Assembly (NCBI RefSeq): GCF_000586435.1
Contig: NZ_BAWH01000007.1
Location: forward strand, 62,001 to 126,000
Direction of reading: 5' to 3'
Length of the DNA stretch: 64,000 nucleotides
Source of the DNA: Psychrobacter sp. JCM 18901
GTDB taxonomy: Bacteria > Pseudomonadota > Gammaproteobacteria > Pseudomonadales > Moraxellaceae
Part shown: in pieces, positions 53,462-61,647 of the stretch
Layout: every line of letters starts with the position of its first letter
Numbering within the stretch: position 1 is the stretch's first letter
Position numbers and translations under genes: made by a program
The notes under the pieces: generated by a model
What the model was told of the DNA's origin: nothing
The model's input: only the letters and a program-made list of their open reading frames with translations
Database searches by the model: none

Positions 53462-54083
53462 CTATAGTCTGGCGGCTTCGACCTTGATACTTAAGTCAAG
53501 ATTTTTGGTCAGTCCGAACCAAACGAATTTATTGATATTCCATTTTGTACGATTAATCGTAGCAGTGAACTCGCCACCGCAAACATCTTTTCTGATGCTT
53601 GTGTTTAGATAACAATCGAACTTAGTCGCGGTTAGGCTAATTGGGTGGGTCTCGCCATGCAGTGTCAATTGTCCATCTACCCGAGTGACCTGCGGGCTTT
53701 TTTTATCTTGATTGAAATACCATTTTGTCGATTCAAAATGTGCTGAAGGAAATCTCTGCATATCAAAAAAATTTAGGCCCCGTTAGACTATTATTGAAAG
53801 AAGGATTGCCTGTATTTAAGGAGTTTATCGGTATGATTAATGAGATATCACCTGATCTTAAGTTTGGATCGTATTGCAATTGACCTTTGATATTATAAAA
53901 GCCACCAGTCGTGGCTGAACTCTTAAAGCGTTCGATAGCAAATCGAATATGAGTGCTGGCAGGATTAATAGCGTAACTGGCAGCTTGACTGCTATTTGCA
54001 GCGCCTACGAGCAGCAGTGGAATGGTCAAAGAAGAATAGATATGTGATGGTTTTGGCCTAATAGACAACAAGCGCATAGCCAC
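53462..54083 (-). CDS. YceI-family periplasmic lipid-binding protein (one indel)
   Basis: A secreted beta-barrel protein of the YceI family, whose members bind isoprenoid lipids. The signal peptide ends at SSQAA near residue 35. YAINPASTHIRFAIERF opens the barrel, GDISLIIPINSLNTG is the second conserved block, and GQLTLHGETHPISLTAT the third. The A7 run 53765-53771 breaks the frame; as A6 it joins LTGPKFFD to MQRFPSAHFEST. The restored length is 206 residues. It lies 73 bp upstream of the tri-haem cytochrome gene on the same strand, so it may carry a quinone-like lipid for the chain; this is inference. Confidence 0.83.
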
Positions 54084-54257
54084 ATTCCTTTACCGGCTAT
54101 TGATATAGAGGAGCTATTCACAAGCGCTATCCGTGCGTTTGCTTAACAATAAGCCAGTGATTGTTTATTATTTATACAGGGTTTTTCAAATACTTAGTAG
54201 TGCTATTTTAGTAAAGAGATAACGAACAACTCTGTCATGCCCGAACGTCAATTCCAA

Positions 54258-54340
54258 GTATTGAAGCTAAGTACTGATACCTAATTATTGAAGCTAAGTA
54301 CTGATGCATAGTTAATGAACCTAAGCGCTGACTTTAAGTG
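54258..54340. repeat. Three tandem copies of a 27-bp repeat
   Basis: The unit TATTGAAGCTAAGTACTGAT plus 7 variable bases occurs at about 54259 and 54286, and a more diverged copy (AATGAACCTAAGCGCTGA) at 54314. The copies lie just after and slightly into the 3' end of the PAP2 gene. Confidence 0.7.
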
Positions 54341-55159
54341 TTAGAGTGTTCAATGCTAGACAAGCTAAGACCAGTACATCCTTTATCGTCGTTAGTGCTA
54401 TATGCTTTATTTTTAATCGATTGTTTGAAAAGTAAGGCTGCGAGCGCACAGGCTATGGTTAATGACAGCAGCATTGAGACCAATGTATGACTAAAGAAGT
54501 GATCGCCAAATAGCATCTTATACAGTCCCATTGTCCAGCCCAAAATAGTTACTGATATGACTATCTGGTAGCGGTATTTTCTTAGTGTCGGTAAAAAAAG
54601 CCAATCCATATAAAGAAAACCCTGCGCTGGCGTGAGCTGCTGGGAAGCATCTGGCAGGCGTTGCTGCTACGATGTTTTGCCAAAGATTGAGGTAGGGCAA
54701 ATCTCCATTAAAAATAACCAAGTCATTTGGGCAACTAACATGGGTGACGCCTTTGAGCGTGGCAATGGTAGCAGGTACAATCGCCAGTATAATCAGTAGG
54801 TAGCCAATCTCGCGCATAGGTAAAGGAAGCAGAAACTGATCAAGCTTATTATGACTGAGCTTACTGCGATTTAGCTTATTGCAGTTTAGGGCAGTAGCAT
54901 TAAGCCTTGACTGTCTGTACTTGATGATTAAAACCGCTATGAGATAGACTGCCAATAGAATCAATAATGCTTTGGGCAAATCATAAAAGATAAATGCATA
55001 AGGCTGCGCGCCTTTTTCAAGTAGCCAGTGACCATTGTTGTAAAAAAGCTCACTGATGCGTACATCTAATTGGCTATGCTCAAAAACTAAGGTGGCCATG
55101 ATGGTCACGCACAGTAGTTTTAGCCAGTCCCAAGTCATTGCGTTGTTTTCTGAAGTCAT
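54334..55159 (-). CDS. PAP2-family membrane phosphatase (one indel)
   Basis: A multi-span lipid phosphatase of the PAP2 superfamily. The catalytic motifs are KGVTHVSCPNDL (first block), ARCFPAAHASAGFSL (second, with catalytic His) and MLFGDHFFSHTLVSML (third). The A7 run 54593-54599 breaks the frame within GLAF; as A6 it continues LPTLRKYRYQIVISV. The restored length is about 274 residues with five or six membrane spans. It is the last gene of the eptA-colRS-dgkA-pap2 locus; a PAP2 gene also accompanies mcr-1. It could dephosphorylate phosphatidate or an isoprenyl diphosphate. Confidence 0.85.
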
Positions 55160-55276
55160 GACTACACCTAATAACGTATATGCGATGTTGATGGATTTTA
55201 ATACGACCTTTGTTTTATTGTTTACCTAAGATAGCGCTAGCAACGCATTGTGCTGTTAGGCGAGTGCTCGCCATGT

Positions 55277-55316
55277 TTTAATAAAATAGAGCAGACTTTA
55301 ATAAAATAGAGCAGAT
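55277..55316. repeat. Direct repeat of 20 bp
   Basis: TTTAATAAAATAGAGCAGAC is repeated at once as TTTAATAAAATAGAGCAGAT. The second copy includes the dgkA stop codon. Confidence 0.7.
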
Positions 55317-55771
55317 AATGCCATTACCCATAAAACCATTAACAAACTTAACGCTAAGAACTGCGCCGCAGAGCCGACATCTTTTGCGATTTTTGCGAGC
55401 GGGTGTTTGGCTGTTGAAGTATGGTCAACGCAAGCTTCGAGTCCTGTGTTGATTAGCTCAACAATCAAAGATAAAAAAGAAGCGACGACTAGCATCATTT
55501 TTATACCAAGCGCAAAAGGCAAAACGATGACAGCAGCTAGCAGTACAAGATTGAGCCACACAACTTGTCTAAAAGCCGCTTCAAATTTATATGCGGCTTT
55601 AAAGCCATCTATAGAGTAACCAGTGGCTTTGATAATGCGGAGGATTCCCGCTTTACCTTTGGCATGACCTGCAAAGCTGTCAGCTGCAAGTGCACTATCA
55701 TGTGCTGTTTGGTTGACAGAACTATGCTTGGTTGACGGGCCTACAAGGTTGGTATGAGTAATTTGCTTCAT
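55298..55771 (-). CDS. dgkA: Diacylglycerol kinase
   Basis: A small trimeric inner-membrane kinase that turns diacylglycerol into phosphatidic acid. The core GFKAAYKFEAAFRQVVWLNL near 55-75, LIVELINTGLEACVDHTS near 105 and HPLAKIAKDVGSAAQFLAL near 125 contain the family's catalytic Glu and Asp residues. The product has 157 residues; the first 40 are a polar extension absent from E. coli DgkA. A CTTAAC direct repeat and a TATACT -10 lie upstream, which supports this start and a promoter of its own. It would recycle the diacylglycerol released by EptA. Confidence 0.92.
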   Translation of the reverse strand: MKQITHTNLVGPSTKHSSVNQTAHDSALAADSFAGHAKGKAGILRIIKATGYSIDGFKAAYKFEAAFRQVVWLNLVLLAAVIVLPFALGIKMMLVVASFLSLIVELINTGLEACVDHTSTAKHPLAKIAKDVGSAAQFLALSLLMVLWVMALSALFY

Positions 55772-55810
55772 AGGGCATTCTTAATGGTCTATTAAAATTA
55801 AGATAGCCTG

Positions 55811-55844
55811 AGTATAAGACGGGAGAGGTTAAGAAAACGTTAAG
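55811..55844 (-). promoter_or_regulatory. Putative response-regulator box and -10 of dgkA
   Basis: On the minus strand CTTAAC, GTTTT, CTTAAC (55844-55828) is followed by 11 nt and TATACT (55816-55811). Direct repeats 11 bp apart, ending 11-12 nt before a -10, are the usual site of PhoP/PmrA/ColR-type regulators. The ATG is 57 bp from the box. The same arrangement stands before eptA. Confidence 0.75.
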
Positions 55845-55948
55845 AGGATATAGATGGTTGAGAATAAAGCGTAATGGTTGTTTAAATTTTTATTTTCCAA
55901 TCAGTAATTATGATTAGGAAATGAATATGTCTTTGGATTATCATAAGG

Positions 55949-57299
55949 TTATTTATAATAAATACTAAAGGTGCTACCACCTGAGCGATTGGCTTGGTGA
56001 GTGAGCTGCCAGCCATATGCGACATGATACGCTGGACGATACTGAGTCCTAGACCTGAGCCTTCAACCTTATGTTTTGTCTCATGCTCCGACGACAGGAT
56101 TGTTTGCTCGTCTTTATACTGAGACTCTAGTCGCTCAAACCGTTCATAGAGTAAAGGCATCATTGCCTCAGGAATACCTAAGCCAGTATCAGTCACCGTG
56201 ATTTTTTCGTCATCGATAGTAATGGCTACTTCGCCATCCTCGGTATATTGAAACGCATTTTTTATGAGGTTGCCTAGTGCCATTTTTAGTAGTTCGGGCC
56301 GTACGTAAGCAATATATTCCTGCTCAGCAATTACCTGACAAGTGACAGACTTATACCGCAGTAAGTATTTTAGGCGCTGCATTTCTGCTAAAGCGATATT
56401 GTTGATAGAGGTTTGCGGTGCGTCTAACTTTTCAGGCGCGCGCGATAGTAGAAGCAGGGCGGTTATAATCTCGGAAGTTTCTTTGGCAGTAGTGCTAATG
56501 CGGTTGGTAAATTCATTTAAGTGGCTGTCAGCGTCTAATTGCGAGGCCAATACCTCGGAAGCTCCCATGATAATAGTCAACGGCGTGCGTAACTCGTGGC
56601 TGACATCACCAGTAAACAGTTGCTCGCGCTTGAGATATTGCTCTAACTTGTGGTTTTTTTCATCGATGGCCCGTGCCAAGACACCAACCTCAGATGGCAA
56701 GTGTGTCAAATCGCTTAAGTTATGATGATCGGTCTCGACGGCTTGCTTCAAATCCAATAAAGGCTTGATGATCTGTTTGGAAGATAACTGAGAGAAGATA
56801 GCGGCGATAAGTAAGCTTAGAATCACGGCTACTTTTAGCGTATCTGCAAATATGTCTTCTAGGTGCTCAAATATCGCCAAGACTGGGTAATTTTCCATCA
56901 CCATTTCGGTGTTTTCTAGGTAAGTCAAAATATAGGTTTGACCGTCTTGGGTGTAGGCGAAAAGATGCAAGTTGCATGACCTGCCCCAGATTCTTTATTA
57001 ACAGTGACAGAAGTCTCTTGCACCGTGTCATTGGCTATCGCTTGTAAACTAGTAGGTGCTTTATCATAGCGATAAATCTTGATACCTGGCTCGGCGATAT
57101 AGATAGGCTGATCACCATGTTTTTCTTGGCTAAGCTCTAGCTGCTGCAACAGGCGAGCCTTGACCAAATCTTGCTCTATTCGGCTCTCTGCGTACAAGAA
57201 AATACTGACAAAAGCTGCGCACAGTAATAATGCGAATATGAAGTAAGACAGTCTGAACTTATTGGCTATAGAGTCTATATTGAGCATGGCATGGGACAA
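55949..57299 (-). CDS. colS: ColS-like sensor histidine kinase (two indels)
   Basis: A membrane sensor that phosphorylates the adjacent ColR-like regulator. The first span is SYFIFALLLCAAFVSIFLY near 20, followed by a periplasmic domain and a second span near VAVILSLLIAAIFSQL. Near the end of the periplasmic part stands LENTE, an ExxE motif like that used by ColS for metal sensing. H-box GDVSHELRTPLTIIMG, N-box NLIKNAFQYTEDG, G1 DTGLGIPE and G2 GSGLGLSIVQRI are complete. The frame breaks near 56970 (one T missing) and near 56014 (one G missing); repaired, the tail is MSHMGWQLTHQANRSGGSTF and the stop lies at 55949-55951. The length is about 450 residues. Confidence 0.83.
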
Positions 57300-57313
57300 C
57301 CTAATAGAAAAGG

Positions 57314-57343
57314 GCTATATATAATAGAGCTATATATAATAGA
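57314..57343. repeat. Tandem 15-bp repeat
   Basis: GCTATATATAATAGA occurs twice in direct succession between the colR- and colS-like genes. Confidence 0.7.
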
Positions 57344-57414
57344 GCAATAAATACGATACGGTCAGTCAGTTAGTAAATTGGATAAGGTTTATTCAATCCA
57401 TACTGCAATGATGA

Positions 57415-58110
57415 CTACGCGCTTGCTGATTTATTAGGGTCAACAACTTGGTAACCTACGCCAGGTACTGTGACTATCATAGGTGTGTCAAATGGCTTAT
57501 CGACCTGTGCACGTACGCTATGCATATGGGTGCGCAGTGCATCACTACTCGGTATATCTAGTCCCCATACTTTTTCTTCAATCTCAGTTTTACTGACGAC
57601 TCTAGGCGCTGCGCTCATTAGGATATGCAATATTTTAAATCCAGTTGGGGTGAGCTTCAGTGATTGTCCCGCACGCATAATAGTATGCTCACTATTGTTC
57701 AAGGATAGCGATCCGACTGCAATACTGTGGGCAAAATGATCGTCCTCGGTGCGACGTATGAGCGCTTTGATGCGGCACTCTAGCTCAACCAACGAAAACG
57801 GCTTGACCAAATAATCATCAGCGCCGCTATCAAACCCAGCGACTTTATCCAAGATTGTATCGCGAGCCGTGAGCATTAGCACGGGCGTTTTGTCATGCAG
57901 CTCTTCTCTGAGTTTTTTGCACAGCTGCGTGCCATCCATACCGGGCAGCATCACATCTAGCAATATCACATCATAACGATTGTTTGAGGCGAGTGTTAGC
58001 CCGCTATAGCCGTTGTGCGCGTTGTCCAACTCAAACCCTTTTGGCTCAAAAAAAGCATAAATATTGGCCACGATATCGGGGTTGTCTTCAATGACGAGTA
58101 TCTTGTACAT
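57415..58110 (-). CDS. colR: ColR-like OmpR/PhoB-family response regulator
   Basis: A DNA-binding response regulator of 231 residues. The receiver domain (1-115) has the acidic pocket in VIEDN, the phospho-acceptor Asp52 in VILLDVMLPGMDG, and the Lys in DDYLVKPF. The winged-helix domain is about 130-225. KLTPTGFKILHILM, EKVWG, SSDALRTHMHSVRAQVDKPFD and VPGVGYQV match ColR of Pseudomonas more closely than Acinetobacter PmrA. ColR is known to control eptA, dgkA and PAP2-type genes in Pseudomonas. The gene lies 106 bp after eptA and 115 bp before colS. Confidence 0.87.
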   Translation of the reverse strand: MYKILVIEDNPDIVANIYAFFEPKGFELDNAHNGYSGLTLASNNRYDVILLDVMLPGMDGTQLCKKLREELHDKTPVLMLTARDTILDKVAGFDSGADDYLVKPFSLVELECRIKALIRRTEDDHFAHSIAVGSLSLNNSEHTIMRAGQSLKLTPTGFKILHILMSAAPRVVSKTEIEEKVWGLDIPSSDALRTHMHSVRAQVDKPFDTPMIVTVPGVGYQVVDPNKSASA

Positions 58111-58216
58111 GATGCTGACCTAAAAAATAGTAATTACCTAAAAGGACTGAGTAATATAAAAACGAATGTAGAGAGCTGTTTTAATAAATTATTTGGAATA
58201 ACTCACTTTTAACCAC

Positions 58217-59935
58217 TCAATTAGAATTGGCCAGTTTGAAAAAAGTTGCTTCACCTTTGACTTCATCGGTCGTAATACCGAAAAAGCTAAGCAACGTCGG
58301 CGTAATAAAATCGTGCGACACTGGCTGATTGACCATACTAGAAAGACTTTCAGTATCGATACTATTGCTATTAGGCGACCAAACTATCGTAGGCACGTGT
58401 TTTTGGGTATCTGGTGCGAACTTATAGGGTAAGCCGTGCAGGTAGATATTATTTTCACCCAAACTCTCCCCGTGATCACTAATATATACCATTACCACAT
58501 CATAATCTTGCTCATAAGGCTTTAACATATCAATCACATTACTCAAAAAGTGATCAGTATAGCGAATCGCATTATCGTAACCATTTATCACAGACTGAGC
58601 ATCGCACTTAGATAGCTCATTGGTCATGCAAACAGGATTATATTTTTCAAATGCTTTGGGATAGCGCTGATAATAGGCGGGGCCATGATTGCCCATTTGA
58701 TGCAGCAAAATAAGTGTGTCTTTCGGCATCTCTTTCTGTGAGCTGCCTGACTTTACAAGTTCATCAAACCCATCAAGCATACCGATATCTCGGCATTCGA
58801 CATCACAGTTCGGATTGGTATCAGCCGTTTTGTAGTCCTCAAAAGTAACACGATCAGCCACGCCTTTAGAGCTAGAGTTGTTGTCTCGCCAAATGACATT
58901 GATTCCTTGCTTGCTTAGCGTATCGAGTACGTTTTCATTGTACTTGGCGATATCAATATCATAATTTTCCCGATTTGCATAACTGAACATACATGGCACT
59001 GAATAAGCCGTAGAAGTGCCGCAGGAGACGGCATCTTTAAAGCTATAAAGGTCTGTCTGCTTTGAGAGCAGGGGTGTGGTATTGCGTGTATAGCCGTTCA
59101 AACCGAAGTGATCTGCGCGAGCCGTTTCCCCAACCACAAACACCATTAGTTTAGGTTTGCCGCCGCCAGTAATACTATTAGCAGGTGACACACGCTTTGC
59201 ATCCGTCGCATGCAGCGTCAAAGTATCAGGACGGCGTAGCTCATCGACATAGTTTTCACCAAGTTTGATCGTAGAGTAAATAGGCGTGATCGGATTGGCA
59301 TAAGAGCGAACTTGTTTATGTTGACGAAAGAAGCTGGCGTACTGGTCACCAAATGGCAAAATACAAACGGCGATTAGCGCGACAGACAGTATCAAGGTGG
59401 CTGTTTTTTGTAGTATGCCTCGCTGCCAAGTAAAGCGTTTTAGACGAATTTTGCTAATGATAAATGCTGGCAACATGCCTAATATCAGCAGTCGAATAAC
59501 CATGCTGGGGGCAAACAATCCCATCGCCTCTGCTTGATCGGTCTCCAGACTATTGATCAGCATATTGGTGTCAAATATCGTCCCGTAAGCGTCGGTAAAA
59601 TAACCGCAAATGGCAGCGATAATCAGTAGCGTAGCCAGTACCGGCTTAGCAATTGGACGATAGCAAAGTAGTTGTAATACCAGCCACATCAATCCAAACA
59701 ACAAGCCTGTAATGGAGAGTATAAAACCTATATTTTTGTTAAATGGATAGACCGCCAGCACCTGCTCAAAGAACCCAATATTTGCAGTCGCTACCAAATA
59801 TACAGCCACGATGATAATAAGATAACTGAGATTTATCTCGCGATCATAGAGCTTACTAAGGTAGCTAGTCTTTGTATTGGCGTTGGGTGCGTTGATTTTT
59901 AGCGCATTGGTTTTGATGACTTGAGGTATGGACAT
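58217..59935 (-). CDS. eptA: Lipid A phosphoethanolamine transferase
   Basis: An inner-membrane enzyme that moves phosphoethanolamine from phosphatidylethanolamine to lipid A, lowering negative charge and causing polymyxin tolerance. Five membrane spans occupy about 35-195. The periplasmic domain has the zinc site and nucleophile of the EptA/MCR family: Glu270 in VVGETARADH, Thr309 in SCGTSTAYSVPC, His417 in HQMGNHGPAYY, Asp487-His488 in ISDHGESLGEN and His500 in YLHGLPY. ATG 59935 is chosen because an upstream ATG at 59980 overlaps the predicted -10; a GAGAAG site precedes it. The length is 572 residues, slightly longer than usual. It heads the eptA-colR-colS-dgkA-pap2 locus. Confidence 0.94.
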   Translation of the reverse strand: MSIPQVIKTNALKINAPNANTKTSYLSKLYDREINLSYLIIIVAVYLVATANIGFFEQVLAVYPFNKNIGFILSITGLLFGLMWLVLQLLCYRPIAKPVLATLLIIAAICGYFTDAYGTIFDTNMLINSLETDQAEAMGLFAPSMVIRLLILGMLPAFIISKIRLKRFTWQRGILQKTATLILSVALIAVCILPFGDQYASFFRQHKQVRSYANPITPIYSTIKLGENYVDELRRPDTLTLHATDAKRVSPANSITGGGKPKLMVFVVGETARADHFGLNGYTRNTTPLLSKQTDLYSFKDAVSCGTSTAYSVPCMFSYANRENYDIDIAKYNENVLDTLSKQGINVIWRDNNSSSKGVADRVTFEDYKTADTNPNCDVECRDIGMLDGFDELVKSGSSQKEMPKDTLILLHQMGNHGPAYYQRYPKAFEKYNPVCMTNELSKCDAQSVINGYDNAIRYTDHFLSNVIDMLKPYEQDYDVVMVYISDHGESLGENNIYLHGLPYKFAPDTQKHVPTIVWSPNSNSIDTESLSSMVNQPVSHDFITPTLLSFFGITTDEVKGEATFFKLANSN

Positions 59936-59975
59936 ACAGATACTTCTCAACAGATGGTAGGAAACGTCATTCCTT

Positions 59976-60009
59976 ACCATAGCAAGTGGTCTGTTAAGAA
60001 GATGTTAAG
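59976..60009 (-). promoter_or_regulatory. Putative response-regulator box and -10 of eptA
   Basis: On the minus strand CTTAAC, ATCTT, CTTAAC (60009-59993) is followed by 11 nt and TATGGT (59981-59976). The box stands 58 bp before the chosen eptA ATG. Repeat unit, spacer length and distance to the -10 are the same as before dgkA. Confidence 0.75.
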
Positions 60010-60076
60010 GCAGTTGATGCTAACTATCATAAGTTAGATGTTGTGTGGATTGTTGAGACGATTTTATACATTCAAA

Positions 60077-60766
60077 TTAGGCAGGGTTCATCATTGCCAT
60101 TAACTGGGGTTTGTCCTTTATGGTGATAAAACCATAGTGCATATCGATAAGGTGCTGCTTTTGCCACGATTGAATAACTTTATTGATGGTTTGTCTGGTG
60201 GTGCCAAGCATAAAGCCAAGCTCTTCTTGCGATAAGCGCAGATCTATCTTGATATCATCTCCTATTTGCTGTCCATAAGTGTCAATCAGTCCAATCAGCA
60301 TGCTAGCCAATCGCGCTGAGGTATTGAGTGAGGTAGCATCATCAATCCAATCAAATGCTCGGCGGATTCGCTCGCAGGTTATAAGCGCGAGGTGCTTGTA
60401 TAAAATCGGATGCAACTGCGCTGTTTGAATCACTAGATTCCTAGGGATTGAGATTAGCGTTACTTTTTTAATCGTCCACGCATCATGGGTGCGAGGATTG
60501 TCATCTATGATAGATATCTCACCAAACCACTCGCCACTAGATAGATGCACCAGTGTCATAGCATGGCCACTAGCGCTCACATTACACACTCTAATCGTAC
60601 CCGACACGACAAAGTGTAGCGCTGCATCATCGTTGTCACCGATGGCATGAATCATTTGGCCTTTTTGGTATACCTTTAGCACCGCATCGCCTGCCAATAG
60701 CGGCTGCACAATGGCTGGTAATTGACTAAACCATGGGTCGTTATTTAAATAATGATTGATATTCAT
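60077..60766 (-). CDS. Crp/Fnr-family transcriptional regulator
   Basis: A 229-residue regulator. The cyclic-nucleotide-like beta-barrel spans about 20-120 (HFVVSGTIRVCN, LSSGEWFGEISIIDDNPRTHDAW), with an Arg at the usual phosphate-contact position. The C-terminal HTH is LSQEELGFMLGTTRQTINKVIQSWQ near 182-206. No FNR-type Cys cluster is present. It is divergent from the class II aldolase gene and may regulate it. Confidence 0.87.
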   Translation of the reverse strand: MNINHYLNNDPWFSQLPAIVQPLLAGDAVLKVYQKGQMIHAIGDNDDAALHFVVSGTIRVCNVSASGHAMTLVHLSSGEWFGEISIIDDNPRTHDAWTIKKVTLISIPRNLVIQTAQLHPILYKHLALITCERIRRAFDWIDDATSLNTSARLASMLIGLIDTYGQQIGDDIKIDLRLSQEELGFMLGTTRQTINKVIQSWQKQHLIDMHYGFITIKDKPQLMAMMNPA

Positions 60767-60850
60767 AAGTGTAATGTTTTTGACAGATTGGTTTTATGAA
60801 ATGGTGTAAAGTAATCATTCAGGATATCTAACACAGTAAAGGAATACACC

Positions 60851-61641
60851 ATGCAAACAACTATGCAAACCGCGACATCGACCGATTCAACCTCGAGTGT
60901 ACACCATAACATGAGCGAGCAAGAGTGGCAGATGCGCGTAAATCTTGCCGCCTGTTATCGAATGATTGCTTCTTATGGTTGGGATGATCTGGTATTCACT
61001 CATATCTCTGCGCGCGTACCAGGTACTGAGGATGAGTTTTTAATCAATCCGTACGGGATGTTATTTGAAGAGATTACCGCTTCTAGTTTGGTCAAGGTTA
61101 ACAAAGCAGGCGAAAAAGTAGCGCCGTCAGAGTTTGAGGTTAATCCAGCTGGATTTATCATTCATAGTGCTGTGCACGAGGCTCGTGATGATGCGCATTG
61201 CGTCATTCATTTGCACACCAATGATGGCGTTGCCGTCTCAGCGCAAGAAAAAGGCCTGCTACCTATCTCGCAACAGTCATTATTTCCGCTATCTAACTTG
61301 GCATACCACGACTACGAAGGCGTCGCATTAAACCCTGAAGAAAAGGTTCGTTTGGTTGCTGATTTAGGCGATGCTCACTTTATGATTTTGCGTAACCATG
61401 GTCTGCTCACCTGTGCCGATACGGTTGCCAATGCGTTCTTATACATGTATATCATGCAAAGAGCGTGTGAAATTCAGATCAAAGCGCAGAGCGGAGGAGG
61501 TGCCTTGACGCCGATACCAGCACAAATATTGGCAGGTATCCAAGCTGCATCAGAGCAAGTGACTCGAGCGCGAATGGTGACATCGCTTGGCCTGCGTTAC
61601 TAAGAAAACTGCGCCGCACCGACCCATCATTGAGGAGTAAA
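60851..61641 (+). CDS. Class II aldolase/adducin family protein (indel near the C-terminus)
   Basis: A metal-dependent aldolase/epimerase-type enzyme. LAACYRMIASYGWDDLVFTHISAR near 30-53 is the family opening, HCVIHLHTNDGVAVS near 115 and FMILRNHGLLTC near 175 carry the metal-binding His residues. As written the frame ends at 61603, but one G is missing near 61568: repaired, QVTRGANGDIAWPALLRKLRRTDPSLRS is the usual C-terminus. The restored frame then runs into the next gene's frame unless one more base (for example in AGTTAA) is missing near 61639. The true end is therefore approximate. The substrate is unknown. Confidence 0.8.
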
Positions 61642-61647
61642 TCTCTA

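Noticed and set aside
57415..58110. Calling the two-component system PmrAB
   Set aside because: The position beside eptA suggests it, but the regulator's C-terminal sequence and the kinase ExxE motif match ColRS better.
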